From Methylobacter sp. (GTDB lineage: Bacteria; Pseudomonadota; Gammaproteobacteria; Methylococcales; Methylomonadaceae): DNA of 44,842 nucleotides. The stretch spans positions 1-44,842 of the forward strand of contig JAPLRU010000053.1 of the NCBI GenBank assembly GCA_026399025.1, read 5' to 3'. The notes beneath the pieces were generated by a model, which saw only the letters and a list, made by a program, of their open reading frames with translations, was not told where the DNA came from and ran no database searches. The translations under genes and the position numbers were made by a program. This document shows, piece after piece, positions 34,059 through 43,699 of this stretch; within the stretch, counting starts at the first letter, position 1; every line of letters starts with the position of its first letter.

Positions 34059-34846
34059 TTGTAAAATTTAAAGGTTGGAATTAATTAGTGTAGAGTCAAT
34101 TTCAGAAAAGTACAATTTTAATTTTTCGATAAATATCAATATTTTATGTTAAATGTTTAGTGTTATTAGATACCTGACGGAGGGCGATGCGGTAACTCAT
34201 GGGTTATAGCGTCGGCGCCGGATCAGGATGTGAAAAAGCTAACGCCAAAGCTTCTTGTGCTATACTGCTGCAAAAGTTAAATACAAGCATTTTTGCATTA
34301 TTACTGGTATAAGTTTAATTGTTTTTTATAATAAAATCAATGTGATAATGAAAGTACTGTGTCAAGTCCACACAACTTGACGTCTACCCGGCGACATCGG
34401 GAAGAGCCATTAACTTCATGTCAGTATTTTTTAACTTAACTTACAGCGTTGTCAAATTCACTTAATTACTAAAATAACAAAACTCCGGCGGCAATAAGGA
34501 TGACATCGCCATGTTAATGGATAGTAACTCATTTAAATTAAAAACGCTGTAATTTAATTGCCTAAATTAACTGAATTATTAAGATAAATCCGGTATCGCA
34601 TTTATTCGTTTAGTGAATATAATTTATTTTTGCCATACAGACATAGTTTTTTAAAAGAAAAGACTAATTAAAAACAAAATTATTTAATAACAACATATCG
34701 CTGTCGTTATTTCCTTTTCCATCCGCACGCTGGATAGGATAAGTTGAATAGATTATTTAATATATTTTTACCTATATAAATCTTAGGTTTGTCTTTAATC
34801 AAAGTTGTAATTCTTCTCTAAATGTTATTTTATAATTTATCAGCCT
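34059..34846. promoter_or_regulatory. AT-rich gap upstream of biosynthetic operon
   Basis: 788 bp between the divergent secreted pair and the methyltransferase gene, strongly AT-rich. One perfect 7-bp inverted repeat (GTCAAGT / ACTTGAC, 34361-34381, 7-base loop) could be a regulator site. No credible gene. A promoter for the biosynthetic operon should lie in 34561-34846, but I could not single out -35 and -10 boxes, and the methyltransferase ATG lacks a clear ribosome site. Confidence 0.45.
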
Positions 34847-35857
34847 ATGAATTCTTTAAAAAATACTCAAGAAAAAATCTTAGAATTAACCCGTGGTTTT
34901 CAATTATCTCAATGTCTTTTTACCGCGACCGCATTGGGCATTCCCGACTTATTAAAAGACGGCGCAAAAAGCTGCGAAGAATTGGCTCAAGCCACTCAAA
35001 CTCATGCACACTCCCTATACCGCCTGCTACGGGTATTGGCAAGCACCGGTATTGTCACTGAAATTGCCCCGCAACAGTTTGAGGTAACCGCAATGGCGAC
35101 TTGCTTACAACAAGACTCCCCGGATTCGCTCAAGGATTTTATTTTATTACGTGCCGAACAGGACTATTTGTGCTGGAAAGAATTGCCTTACAGTATTAAA
35201 ACCGGCAAAAGCGCTTTCGAACGCACCTTCGGCATCAGCCGCTATCAATACAATCAACAAACACCGCAGCTCTCGGAACGCTTCGATAAAGCCATGAGCA
35301 CTTTGGCGCGCAAACAAAAAGAAGCTATTTTATCCAGTTACGACTTCTCCACGGTTGATACCTTAGTTGATATTGGCGGCGGGCAAGGCAGTTTATTGAT
35401 TTCGATTTTAAAACGCTATCCCAACATCAACGCGACCCTTTTCGAGCAAGCCGAAACCATACAACGCGCCCAAGAGTTGCTGGAGAAAGAACATTTGAAC
35501 GAGCGTTGCCAAACGGTTGCAGGCAGTTTTTTTGAGGCTTTGCCCGAAGGCAAAGAGGTTTATATTCTTAAACATGTTTTGCATAACTGGGATGATGAGC
35601 AAGCCTTGCAAATTTTACAAAATTGCCGTCGTGTGATGGCTGTTGGGACAAAACTATTGGTTATTGAGGGCGTCATTTCTGAGAAAACCGCGCAACGTTC
35701 GATTTTGCTGGATTTAACCTTGCTGGTGTCATTCGCATCCGGCAAACTGCGTACCGAATCCGAGCTTGACCAATTACTGCAAGCCGCCGGTTTTGCTTTA
35801 AACCGGATTATTTCCACCCCATCCGATATCAGTATTGTTGAAGCCCTCGCGGTTTAA
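34847..35857 (+). CDS. SAM-dependent O-methyltransferase, biosynthetic
   Basis: A 336-residue class I methyltransferase of the small-molecule O-methyltransferase type (hydroxyneurosporene/acetylserotonin-like). An N-terminal helical dimerisation domain (about 5-100) with a winged-helix fold precedes the SAM domain. DIGGGQG at 175-181 is the SAM loop and His246 in HVLHNWDDE is the catalytic base. It is the first gene of the operon with the barrel, C-carrier protein and PKS, so it likely methylates a hydroxyl of the product. Length normal. Confidence 0.88.
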   Translation: MNSLKNTQEKILELTRGFQLSQCLFTATALGIPDLLKDGAKSCEELAQATQTHAHSLYRLLRVLASTGIVTEIAPQQFEVTAMATCLQQDSPDSLKDFILLRAEQDYLCWKELPYSIKTGKSAFERTFGISRYQYNQQTPQLSERFDKAMSTLARKQKEAILSSYDFSTVDTLVDIGGGQGSLLISILKRYPNINATLFEQAETIQRAQELLEKEHLNERCQTVAGSFFEALPEGKEVYILKHVLHNWDDEQALQILQNCRRVMAVGTKLLVIEGVISEKTAQRSILLDLTLLVSFASGKLRTESELDQLLQAAGFALNRIISTPSDISIVEALAV

Positions 35858-35904
35858 CCTTAAGCTTGACAGCGCAATTCCTAATACATTAAGGAGAAAA
35901 ACCC

Positions 35905-37122
35905 ATGAAGAAATTCAAGCTTATGATTTTTATTATAATTTATATAGCGTATGCAAAAAGTTACGCAGGTGGATTTTCCAGCGATCCTTCTATAAGGGAA
36001 GCGCCGCCGCCGGCTACCGATACCCAAACACAGGGCTTGATTCATGCGCTAACAGGAATAAATCCTAATGACGTTGACTTATTAAAGGAGAGAAATATCA
36101 GGTTCGGTGGCGCGATTGGGGCAGGAATTACTTACAATCCGGCCAGTCCTACCGACCGCAGTAACGGCCCCATGATATTTAACGACCGCAGCAACGAATT
36201 CCAATTCAATCGTTTTCGCTTATTTCTACAGAAGGATGTCAATCTTAGCGGTAATAATTGGGATATAGGCGGCCGCTTCGATTTTGTTGTCGGCGCGGAT
36301 GCACGCTATGCCGCCGCAATTGGCTTGGATGATAAATTCACTACCAAAAACCGCTTCAATAAAGTTGCTCTACCTCAATTCTATGCACAAATTTTTGCAC
36401 CTTATGGTAATGGGATTACTGCGCAAATTGGGCATTTTTTCACCTTAATCGGTTCTGCGACTCCTTTCTATTCCTTATCCTACACGGCTTTCAGCGAACC
36501 GTCTTCACATACCGGTGTGTTATTGAACACCCCGCTTAACGATAATTTAACTATTTCTGCGGGTGCGGTTTTAGGAACGGTAGATACGTTAGATAATTTC
36601 GATAACAATCCCGGCACTTGGAATTTTTTAGGCAGCGCCACTTGGGCTAAAGCAAGCACAGCGGCGATGCTGTCGGTGGTCAGCGGCGATGATAACAGCG
36701 ACCTTTCGGGCTTAGGCAAACAAAGCTCTAACCGCACTCATGCCAGCTTGGTCTTAACTCAAGATTTTGCCCAAAAATGGCATTACAAATTGCAACACGA
36801 TCATGGCTATCAAGCCCTGGGTTTCAACGAAAAAAGCGCGCGCTGGTACGGCATTGAGCAAGACCTGATGTACGACGTCAGTCAACAAGTCACCGTCGGT
36901 TTACGCGGCGAATGGTTTAGGGACCAAAACGGCTTAAAAGTCATGTTTGACGGAGTACCCGCGACTTATTACGGCATCACCGCAGGCTTATTTTGGAAGC
37001 CGGTTAAATGGATCACCCTTCGTCCTGAACTTCGTTACGACATCAGCAGCAACCCGGTTTATAATGACTTGACCGACCGTCAACAATTCACTGTTGCAAC
37101 CAGTTTTGTAATCAAACTTTAA
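35905..37122 (+). CDS. Outer-membrane beta-barrel (BBP2/OmpL-like porin)
   Basis: A 405-residue outer-membrane protein. Signal peptide 1-21 (ends SYA). The mature part alternates amphipathic strands, with PQFYAQIFAPYGNGITAQIG, FFTLIGSATPFYSLSYT and RHTHASLVLTQDF-like strands, and ends in FVIKL, a hydrophobic C-terminal strand as for barrel insertion. It fits the BBP2 putative porin family. A strong ribosome site (AAGGAG) precedes the ATG. It lies 47 bp after the methyltransferase and 89 bp before the NRPS gene, so it may export the product or take up a precursor across the outer membrane. Confidence 0.82.
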   Translation: MKKFKLMIFIIIYIAYAKSYAGGFSSDPSIREAPPPATDTQTQGLIHALTGINPNDVDLLKERNIRFGGAIGAGITYNPASPTDRSNGPMIFNDRSNEFQFNRFRLFLQKDVNLSGNNWDIGGRFDFVVGADARYAAAIGLDDKFTTKNRFNKVALPQFYAQIFAPYGNGITAQIGHFFTLIGSATPFYSLSYTAFSEPSSHTGVLLNTPLNDNLTISAGAVLGTVDTLDNFDNNPGTWNFLGSATWAKASTAAMLSVVSGDDNSDLSGLGKQSSNRTHASLVLTQDFAQKWHYKLQHDHGYQALGFNEKSARWYGIEQDLMYDVSQQVTVGLRGEWFRDQNGLKVMFDGVPATYYGITAGLFWKPVKWITLRPELRYDISSNPVYNDLTDRQQFTVATSFVIKL

Positions 37123-37211
37123 TCAGACAAATACTTTAGTGATCAAGAAGACCTATTTCTCCCGGCTTTAAGCTTCGGGAGCGGATTTGAAACAACTTTA
37201 ATAATATTCTT

Positions 37212-38972
37212 ATGTCAACTCAAACAACGCCGTCATCCTTTTGGAAAGCGGTTAGAAATAATGTTAAATTACAACGCAAAACCCCAGCTATTTCTCCCGC
37301 CAACCGCTCGCAAATACTCCCGCTTTCCTTAGGACAGCAACGATTATGGCAGTTAGAACAATTGCAGGTTCACAATACCGTTCACAATCTGCGCGCCGCT
37401 TTTCGTTTGCAAGGCGAACTTGATGTGGCCGTCTTAGAGCAAAGCTTGCAGGCGATTGTTCAGCGCCATGAAATCTTACGCACTGAATTCCCGGCCCGCG
37501 GCACGCAAGCCAGCCAATTTATCTTGCCGGAGCTCCCTTTAAGCTTGCCCTTGATTTCCTTGGAGCACTTAAGCCCCGCCGAACAAGAACAAGCCGTTAT
37601 CGATTATGCACAAGCGGAAAACCAAGCGCCGTTCAGCCTGGAATACGCACCTTTGTTACGCGTGAAATTGCTGCGTTTATCCGCCACTGAACATGTATTG
37701 TTGAGAACCACGCACCATATGGTTTACGACATGTGGTCGGATAGCGTGTTCATGCGCGAACTCGCGGTGTTATATCGGGATTTCTTGCTAGATCAACCCT
37801 GTTCCTTACCCGCATTAGCGATTCAATATGCCGATTTTGCCGCTTTCCAGCAACAGCATTTGGACACGCAAACCTTGTTGGCCTATTGGCAACAGCAATT
37901 GGCCGGTCATTTGCCGCCGCTGCAATTACCTATCGACCGTACGGCCCATTCCGGCTATCAAGGCGAAACCGAGTATTACCTGCTCTCGCCGGAACTGACG
38001 CAAAAACTGACGCAATTTTCTTTGCAGCAAGGCACTTCTTTATTCGTGGTCTTGCTCGGCGCTTTCAAGGTGCTGCTGTATCAATACACGCAACAGGAAG
38101 ATATGCTGCTGTGTTCGCCGGTAGCCGGACGTTATCAGGTTGAAACCAAAAAACTGATCGGCTTTTTTAATAATTTATTGCTGTTACGCACTGACTTAAG
38201 TAACGATCCCAGTTTTAGCGAGCTGCTTGTGCGTATCGGTCAGGTCACGTTAGACGCTACCACTCATCAAGACTTACCTTTGCAGGCGCTGTCCGATAGC
38301 CTGAATATTCCGGCAAATTTATTATCCCGAGCCATGTTCACGTTACAGAACGTGCCGTCCCTGCCGCAAAAAATGGCCGATGTGGCCATTACGCGGTTGG
38401 ACATTGAAGAAGGTATCGCCAATTTCGACTTATCGTTGTCGGTACGCGAAAAAGACGACGGCTTAATCACCATCGCACGCTATAAAGCGGAATTATTCGA
38501 CAGAAGCACTATTCAACAGCTGCTAAGCCGCTTTGCGGCGGTGTTGGCGCAATTAGTCGACGAGCCGCAGACGCGCTTAAGCCAATTGCCACGCTATGAC
38601 TACCAACAAATCGCCATAGCTCAGGCAACTTATATTGCACCCGTGACCGAGCTGGAAAAAACCGTCGCCGAAGTCTGGCAAGACGTTTTACAAACGCAAC
38701 AAATCGGCTTGTACGACGACTTTTTCAGTGTCGGCGGTTCTTCGCTGGCGATGCTGCAAGTCAGTACTCAACTTGAACAACGCCTCAAGCGCAGCTGCGC
38801 CATTGTCGAACTTTTTAAACAAGCCACCGTCAGCGCAATGGCGAATTATTTGGCGAATTCCGAACACGCCCCGGAAACGTCGCTGGATATCGATGATGTT
38901 AAACAACGCGCCAACCGTCGCAGAAATGCATTAAGCCAACAAAAACACCTTAAATCCAGGAGACCCTTATGA
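37212..38972 (+). CDS. NRPS condensation-carrier protein (C-PCP)
   Basis: A 586-residue protein of two domains. The condensation domain (about 35-460) has LPLSLGQQRLW, RHEILRT and the catalytic motif His168-His169-x-x-x-Asp173, but the Gly that normally follows Asp is Met (HHMVYDMW). The peptidyl carrier domain (about 475-555) has DDFFSVGGSSL with phosphopantetheine on Ser511. There is no adenylation domain, so the carrier must be loaded by another protein or accept acyl groups from the PKS. The C-terminal 30 residues are basic and may be a docking tail. Its stop overlaps the PKS ATG by 4 bp. Confidence 0.88.
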   Translation: MSTQTTPSSFWKAVRNNVKLQRKTPAISPANRSQILPLSLGQQRLWQLEQLQVHNTVHNLRAAFRLQGELDVAVLEQSLQAIVQRHEILRTEFPARGTQASQFILPELPLSLPLISLEHLSPAEQEQAVIDYAQAENQAPFSLEYAPLLRVKLLRLSATEHVLLRTTHHMVYDMWSDSVFMRELAVLYRDFLLDQPCSLPALAIQYADFAAFQQQHLDTQTLLAYWQQQLAGHLPPLQLPIDRTAHSGYQGETEYYLLSPELTQKLTQFSLQQGTSLFVVLLGAFKVLLYQYTQQEDMLLCSPVAGRYQVETKKLIGFFNNLLLLRTDLSNDPSFSELLVRIGQVTLDATTHQDLPLQALSDSLNIPANLLSRAMFTLQNVPSLPQKMADVAITRLDIEEGIANFDLSLSVREKDDGLITIARYKAELFDRSTIQQLLSRFAAVLAQLVDEPQTRLSQLPRYDYQQIAIAQATYIAPVTELEKTVAEVWQDVLQTQQIGLYDDFFSVGGSSLAMLQVSTQLEQRLKRSCAIVELFKQATVSAMANYLANSEHAPETSLDIDDVKQRANRRRNALSQQKHLKSRRPL

Positions 38973-41900
38973 CTGAAAACACAAATACCGATGCTTTAAT
39001 AGAACCCCTTGCGATTATCGGTATGTCCGGCCGGTTTCCGGGGGCGAAAGACTGCGAGGAATTTTGGCAAAATCTCAGCAACGGCGTCGAGTCTATTCAG
39101 TTTTTCAGCGATGAAGAAGCCTTGGCGGCAGGAGCCGATCCCGAACTGATCGGCAATCCGCATTTTGTAAAAGCCCACGGCGTATTGGACGGCGTCGAAA
39201 ATTTCGATGCCGGTTTTTTTAACATGAGTCCGCGCGAAGCCCGGATTTTAGACCCGCAACACCGCGTTTTTCTGGAAGCCGCTTGGGAAGCGATGGAAAA
39301 CGCCGGTTACGATTCCGAAAAATACGACGGCCAAGTCGGCGTTTATGCCGGAACGGCGTTCAGTACCTATCTGTTACGCAATATTCTGCCCAATAACCTG
39401 GTGCGCTTTCAAACCATAGACCGTTTGGAAATGGCGCTGACCAACCATAAAGACACCATGCCGATGCGGGTGTCGTTTCATATGAACTTGACCGGTCCCA
39501 GCATTTGCGTCGGCACCACCTGTTCGACTTCGCTGGTGGCGGTGCATTTGGCCTGCCAAGCTTTGTTAAGTTATCAGTGCGATATGGTCTTGGCCGGGGC
39601 AAGCTTTATCAGAACGCCGTCAAAAGAAGGTTATTTATTTCAGGAAGGCATGATTTACTCGCCGGACGGCCATTTGCGCACCTTCGATGCCGATTCCAAA
39701 GGCATCGTCACCGGCGCGGGCGTCGGCGTCGTCGTTATTAAACGTTTGGCCGACGCCTTGGCCGACGGCGATAACGTTCAAGCCATCATTAAAGCCACCG
39801 CTTTAAATAACGACGGCTCGACCAAAATCGGCTACACCGCGCCCAGTATCGGCGGACAAGCCAAAGTGATGGCCGAAGCCATGGATTTAGCGGGCGTCAG
39901 TTCGGATTCGGTGACTTATGTTGAAACCCACGGCACCGGCACCGAATTAGGCGATCCGGTTGAAGTCGCGGCGATGACCCAAGCCTTTAACGCCACCGCC
40001 CTAGACCCGGACAACCGGAAAAAACAATATTGCGCGATCGGTTCGGCCAAACCCAACATCGGCCATTTAAACCATGCCGCCGCTATTGCCGGTTTGATTA
40101 AAGCGGTATTGGCGTTAAAACATAAACAATTACCGCCGAGCCTGAACTTTAACAAACCTAATCCGAAAATCGATTTCGAAAACAGCCCGTTTTACGTCAA
40201 CACCAAACTGCAAGACTGGAATACCGGCGGTGCGCCGCGCCGCGCCGGGGTTAATGCATTCGGCATCGGCGGCACCAACGGCCATGTGGTGATGGAAGAA
40301 GCGCCGCCGGCGCAACCGTCTACCGGTGCGCGTCCGCATCAAGTGTTGATGCTGTGCGCCAGAACCCAAACCGCCTTGGATAAAATAACCGCTAATTTGG
40401 CGCAACACCTCAGCGATCATCCACAGGCTAATTTAGCCGACGTTGCGTTTACCTTGCATATGGGCCGTAAAGCCTTCGATTATCGTCGCATAGTCATTGC
40501 CGACACGGTCGAAGAAGCGATTGAGCGTCTGCGCGATAAAAATCCGCAATACGTTTTCGAGCATTACCAAAAAGCCTCAACGCGCCCGATTGTGTTCATG
40601 TTTTCCGGCCAAGGCTCGCAATACGTCAACATGGCCAAAGAAGTCTATCAAACCGAAGCCGTGTTTAAACAACAACTGGATTATTGCGCCGATTATTTAA
40701 AACCGTTGTTAAACCTTGATTTGCGGGATGTGCTTTATCCGACCACGCTGTCGGTAGAAGACGCCGCCGCGCAACTGCAACAAACCGCAATAACCCAAGC
40801 GGCATTGTTTAGCGTCGAATATGCGTTGGCGCAGTTATGGCTGTCCTGGGGCGTCAAACCCAAAGCAATGATAGGCCACAGCATCGGCGAATACGTGGCC
40901 GCGTGTATCGCCGGTGTTTTCAGTTTGGACGATGCGCTGGCGTTGGTGGCCGCGCGCGGACAATTGATGCAAACGGTTGCGCCCGGCACGATGTTGGCGG
41001 TTTCTCTGCCTGCCGAAGAATTGCGCGAAGTGTTACCGGAAGATTTATCGCTGGCCTTGATCAACAGCTCGTCGCTGTGCGTGGTTTCAGGAACCAATGA
41101 AGCGATTGCTGCATTTGAAGCGCAGATGAAAGACCGCGATGTGCGTTGTCAAGCTTTGCACACCTCTCATGCCTTTCATTCGCAAATGATGGCCGGCATC
41201 GTCGAGCCGTTCACCGCGCGGATGCGTCAAACCACCCTGAACGCCCCGCAAATTCCTTATTTATCTAATGTGACCGGCACCTGGATTACCGCCGAACAAG
41301 CCACGGACCCGGATTATTGGGCGCAGCATTTACGTCAAACCGTGCATTTTGCCGAAGGTTTGGAACAGCTGTTTTTAGACCATCAACAAGTTCTGCTCGA
41401 AGTCGGTCCGGGGCGCACGCTCAGCAGTTTGGCAAGACAGCATCAAGCGAAAAAAGCCGAGCAATGGGTATTGACTTCGTTGCCGCATCCGCAGGAAAAC
41501 CAAGCTGACGGGGCTTTCTTGCTAACTACGCTGGGACGTTTGTGGTTGGCGGGAGTCGTCATTGACCATAAAGCGTTTTATAAAGGTAGGAAATTACACC
41601 GCACCGAATTGCCGACCTATCCTTTCGAGCGTCAACGTTATTGGATCGATGCGCCGAAACCCGGCCAAAGCAATGTGACTCAACCGCAAGGTTCATTGTC
41701 GCGTCTGAGTACCCTGGATCAAGACGAGGTGGTTGAACACATCCATTCCGCCGAGGAAAAAATCCGTTTTGCCCCACGCAACGCAAAAGAACAGCGCTTG
41801 ACCGATATTTGGAAAGAGGTTTTGGGCGGTCATGTCGGCATACACGATAATTTCTTTGAACTCGGCGGCAGCTCGTTAGTAGCCAGCGTCGTTGTCGCGC

Positions 41901-42847
41901 GCATTTGCGAGTGCTTGCGCACGGAATTATCGATCAGCGAATTTTTAAACGCGCCGACGATTGCGGAATTAGCGTTGGTGGTGACCGCCGATGTGCCTGA
42001 AATGGGCGTTACGGCTGAGACTGAAACAGTTTCAACGAATACGGCGCAATGCTTAGTCAAAATCAAAGGCGGCGACGAAGCGCGCCCCATCTTGTTCTTA
42101 GTGCATCCGATAGACGGTTATGTCAGTTTTTACCGCGACTTGGCGCAAGATTTACCGGCGCATCAAGCGGTTTACGCGTTTCAAGCCTTGGGACTCAACA
42201 GCGGCACACAAGCGTTAACCGACGTTGAACAGATGGCTGGCGCTTACCTTCAAGAAATGCGCGGAAAACAGGCGCACGGGCCGTATTTGTTGGGCGGCGC
42301 TTCATTCGGCGGCTTAGTGGCTTTTGAAATGGCTCAGCAATTACAGCAAGCGGGCGAGACCGTAAAATTGCTGTTTATGATCGATAGCCCGGCGCCCGGA
42401 CAAAACCTGTTTAAAAGCGAAAAGGACAGCGACATTCTCGCCTTTATCGCCCGTTATTTGTTGAAAATGGGCGATAAGGCGCCGAGCGCTGCCGAGTTGG
42501 AATCCCTACCAACAACACAACAGCTTGAAACCGTATTGGCACAAGCTAAGCAGCTGAACAGTTTACCGGCTTCATTTACAGCGGAGCAATTGCACTGCTG
42601 GCTGAGCGTTTTTAAAGCCAACAGCGTCGCGATGGGGCGCTATGTGCCGAAGGACTATGCCGGACATCTGACTTTTTTCCGGGCGCAACAACCGTGGAAC
42701 GCTGAAAATCCAGGCCACCCCGAGCATTTCTGGCTGGAAAAAGCGCAACAAGGCATTGAAATTTCGAAGATCACAGGAACTCATATCAGTATGAATCTTC
42801 AACCGCACGTTGGAGAAATTGCGCAAAAACTGGCGCGTTATTTTTAA
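38969..42847 (+). CDS. Type I polyketide synthase, KS-AT-ACP-TE
   Basis: A 1292-residue single module. Ketosynthase (about 11-440): Cys185 in VGTTCSTS, His321 in ETHGTGT, Lys361 and His366 in GSAKPNIGHLNHA. Acyltransferase (about 540-830): GHSIG at 636-640 and HAFH at 734-737, the pattern for malonyl-CoA. Carrier (about 935-1005): FFELGGSSL with Ser969. Thioesterase (about 1035-1292): GASFG with Ser1112, Asp1139 in FMIDS, His near 1273 (GTHISMNL). No KR, DH or ER, so one unreduced two-carbon extension is expected, followed by release by the thioesterase. The ribosome site AGGAGA sits before the ATG. It lacks a loading domain. No PPTase is nearby. Confidence 0.94.
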   Translation: MTENTNTDALIEPLAIIGMSGRFPGAKDCEEFWQNLSNGVESIQFFSDEEALAAGADPELIGNPHFVKAHGVLDGVENFDAGFFNMSPREARILDPQHRVFLEAAWEAMENAGYDSEKYDGQVGVYAGTAFSTYLLRNILPNNLVRFQTIDRLEMALTNHKDTMPMRVSFHMNLTGPSICVGTTCSTSLVAVHLACQALLSYQCDMVLAGASFIRTPSKEGYLFQEGMIYSPDGHLRTFDADSKGIVTGAGVGVVVIKRLADALADGDNVQAIIKATALNNDGSTKIGYTAPSIGGQAKVMAEAMDLAGVSSDSVTYVETHGTGTELGDPVEVAAMTQAFNATALDPDNRKKQYCAIGSAKPNIGHLNHAAAIAGLIKAVLALKHKQLPPSLNFNKPNPKIDFENSPFYVNTKLQDWNTGGAPRRAGVNAFGIGGTNGHVVMEEAPPAQPSTGARPHQVLMLCARTQTALDKITANLAQHLSDHPQANLADVAFTLHMGRKAFDYRRIVIADTVEEAIERLRDKNPQYVFEHYQKASTRPIVFMFSGQGSQYVNMAKEVYQTEAVFKQQLDYCADYLKPLLNLDLRDVLYPTTLSVEDAAAQLQQTAITQAALFSVEYALAQLWLSWGVKPKAMIGHSIGEYVAACIAGVFSLDDALALVAARGQLMQTVAPGTMLAVSLPAEELREVLPEDLSLALINSSSLCVVSGTNEAIAAFEAQMKDRDVRCQALHTSHAFHSQMMAGIVEPFTARMRQTTLNAPQIPYLSNVTGTWITAEQATDPDYWAQHLRQTVHFAEGLEQLFLDHQQVLLEVGPGRTLSSLARQHQAKKAEQWVLTSLPHPQENQADGAFLLTTLGRLWLAGVVIDHKAFYKGRKLHRTELPTYPFERQRYWIDAPKPGQSNVTQPQGSLSRLSTLDQDEVVEHIHSAEEKIRFAPRNAKEQRLTDIWKEVLGGHVGIHDNFFELGGSSLVASVVVARICECLRTELSISEFLNAPTIAELALVVTADVPEMGVTAETETVSTNTAQCLVKIKGGDEARPILFLVHPIDGYVSFYRDLAQDLPAHQAVYAFQALGLNSGTQALTDVEQMAGAYLQEMRGKQAHGPYLLGGASFGGLVAFEMAQQLQQAGETVKLLFMIDSPAPGQNLFKSEKDSDILAFIARYLLKMGDKAPSAAELESLPTTQQLETVLAQAKQLNSLPASFTAEQLHCWLSVFKANSVAMGRYVPKDYAGHLTFFRAQQPWNAENPGHPEHFWLEKAQQGIEISKITGTHISMNLQPHVGEIAQKLARYF

Positions 42848-42923
42848 CCATAACGCGGTTTGTTGCTTTGTTAACGGCGAGTCGATGGGTTTCAACAAAT
42901 CGGCTTTCCGTTTAACAAAGCAT

Positions 42924-42956
42924 AGACCTGAGCGCTTGATAAAAGCTGTCAGGTCT
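42924..42956. repeat. Perfect 8-bp inverted repeat after PKS
   Basis: AGACCTGA pairs with TCAGGTCT across a 17-base loop in the 225-bp gap between the PKS stop and the next gene. No T run follows, so it is either a weak terminator or an operator site for the secreted-protein pair. Confidence 0.4.
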
Positions 42957-43072
42957 CAATCCGGGGCTTTTCGGCCCACTTAAAATTGGTGGCTGTAAAG
43001 AGTTTCATCTGTTGTTAAATCAGCTTAAACCGCCAATTTCAATCTTTAGACTTTTACCCAATGAGGAATGCC

Positions 43073-43660
43073 ATGAACATGAAGAAGTCGTTATTAAGTC
43101 TCACGGCGATAGTCGGGCTGCTGAGTGCAAGTGTCGGTTTTGCGGTCATGCCGAACAATAGATCGGGCTATATTGATGCAAACACAAGCGCCACCGTTGA
43201 CTGTAGCGCCAGCCGCTTCTTTCCCGGCGCGCCCCCCGGAACCACCGTCGAAAACGAACAGGCGGGCGGATTGCAAACCGATTTTTTAATCACCAACATT
43301 TCCGAAAATAAGACCTTGATGATTACCCAAATAAACGTTTACGCGATGACTACAGGCGCAGTCATCGCAAGCTATACGCCTCCGTCGCCGCCACCGCCGT
43401 CATCCGATCCCGGCGACCCGGTCTTTAAATGGAAATTAAAACCGCACGAAACCACTCGTTTATTTAAGGAAGCGGTTTTGCCGCCACAGGAAGTCGCCAA
43501 TCCTAATTTGTTATGGAATAGCGTTTCGTTCACGGTCAAAGCCGGCAATGATACGAAAATTCTCGCCCCGATGGTGTATGCCGATTACGCGGAATACAAA
43601 ACTCCTGCATTAGGCGGCGCCATTATCGACCGTATTCGCGCCAATTGTGTGTATCGTTAA
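43073..43660 (+). CDS. Secreted protein A of the paralogous pair, right copy
   Basis: A 195-residue paralogue of 33465-34046. The signal peptide runs about to residue 22 (VGFA). Matching blocks are SGYIDANTSATVDCSASRFF, DFLITNIS, TQINVYAMT, FKWKLKPHETTRL, WNSVSFTV and the end RIRANCVYR. A proline-rich insert (PPSPPPPSSDPGDP) lengthens one loop. The start at 43073 is preferred over 43061 because the GAGG inside the upstream ATGAGGAATGCC serves as ribosome site, as in the sister gene. The transcript is separate from the PKS operon by about 225 bp. Function unknown. Confidence 0.8.
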   Translation: MNMKKSLLSLTAIVGLLSASVGFAVMPNNRSGYIDANTSATVDCSASRFFPGAPPGTTVENEQAGGLQTDFLITNISENKTLMITQINVYAMTTGAVIASYTPPSPPPPSSDPGDPVFKWKLKPHETTRLFKEAVLPPQEVANPNLLWNSVSFTVKAGNDTKILAPMVYADYAEYKTPALGGAIIDRIRANCVYR

Positions 43661-43699
43661 AATGCTTGGCTTATTCCTTTAACACTACAATCGAGAAAG

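Noticed and set aside
34822-35061. A 79-codon frame overlapping the methyltransferase start
   Set aside because: It overlaps the real gene out of frame, and composition is that of a shadow.
37159-37181. Terminator between porin and NRPS gene
   Set aside because: A CTCCCG / CGGGAG stem exists but no T run follows, and the gene order suggests read-through.
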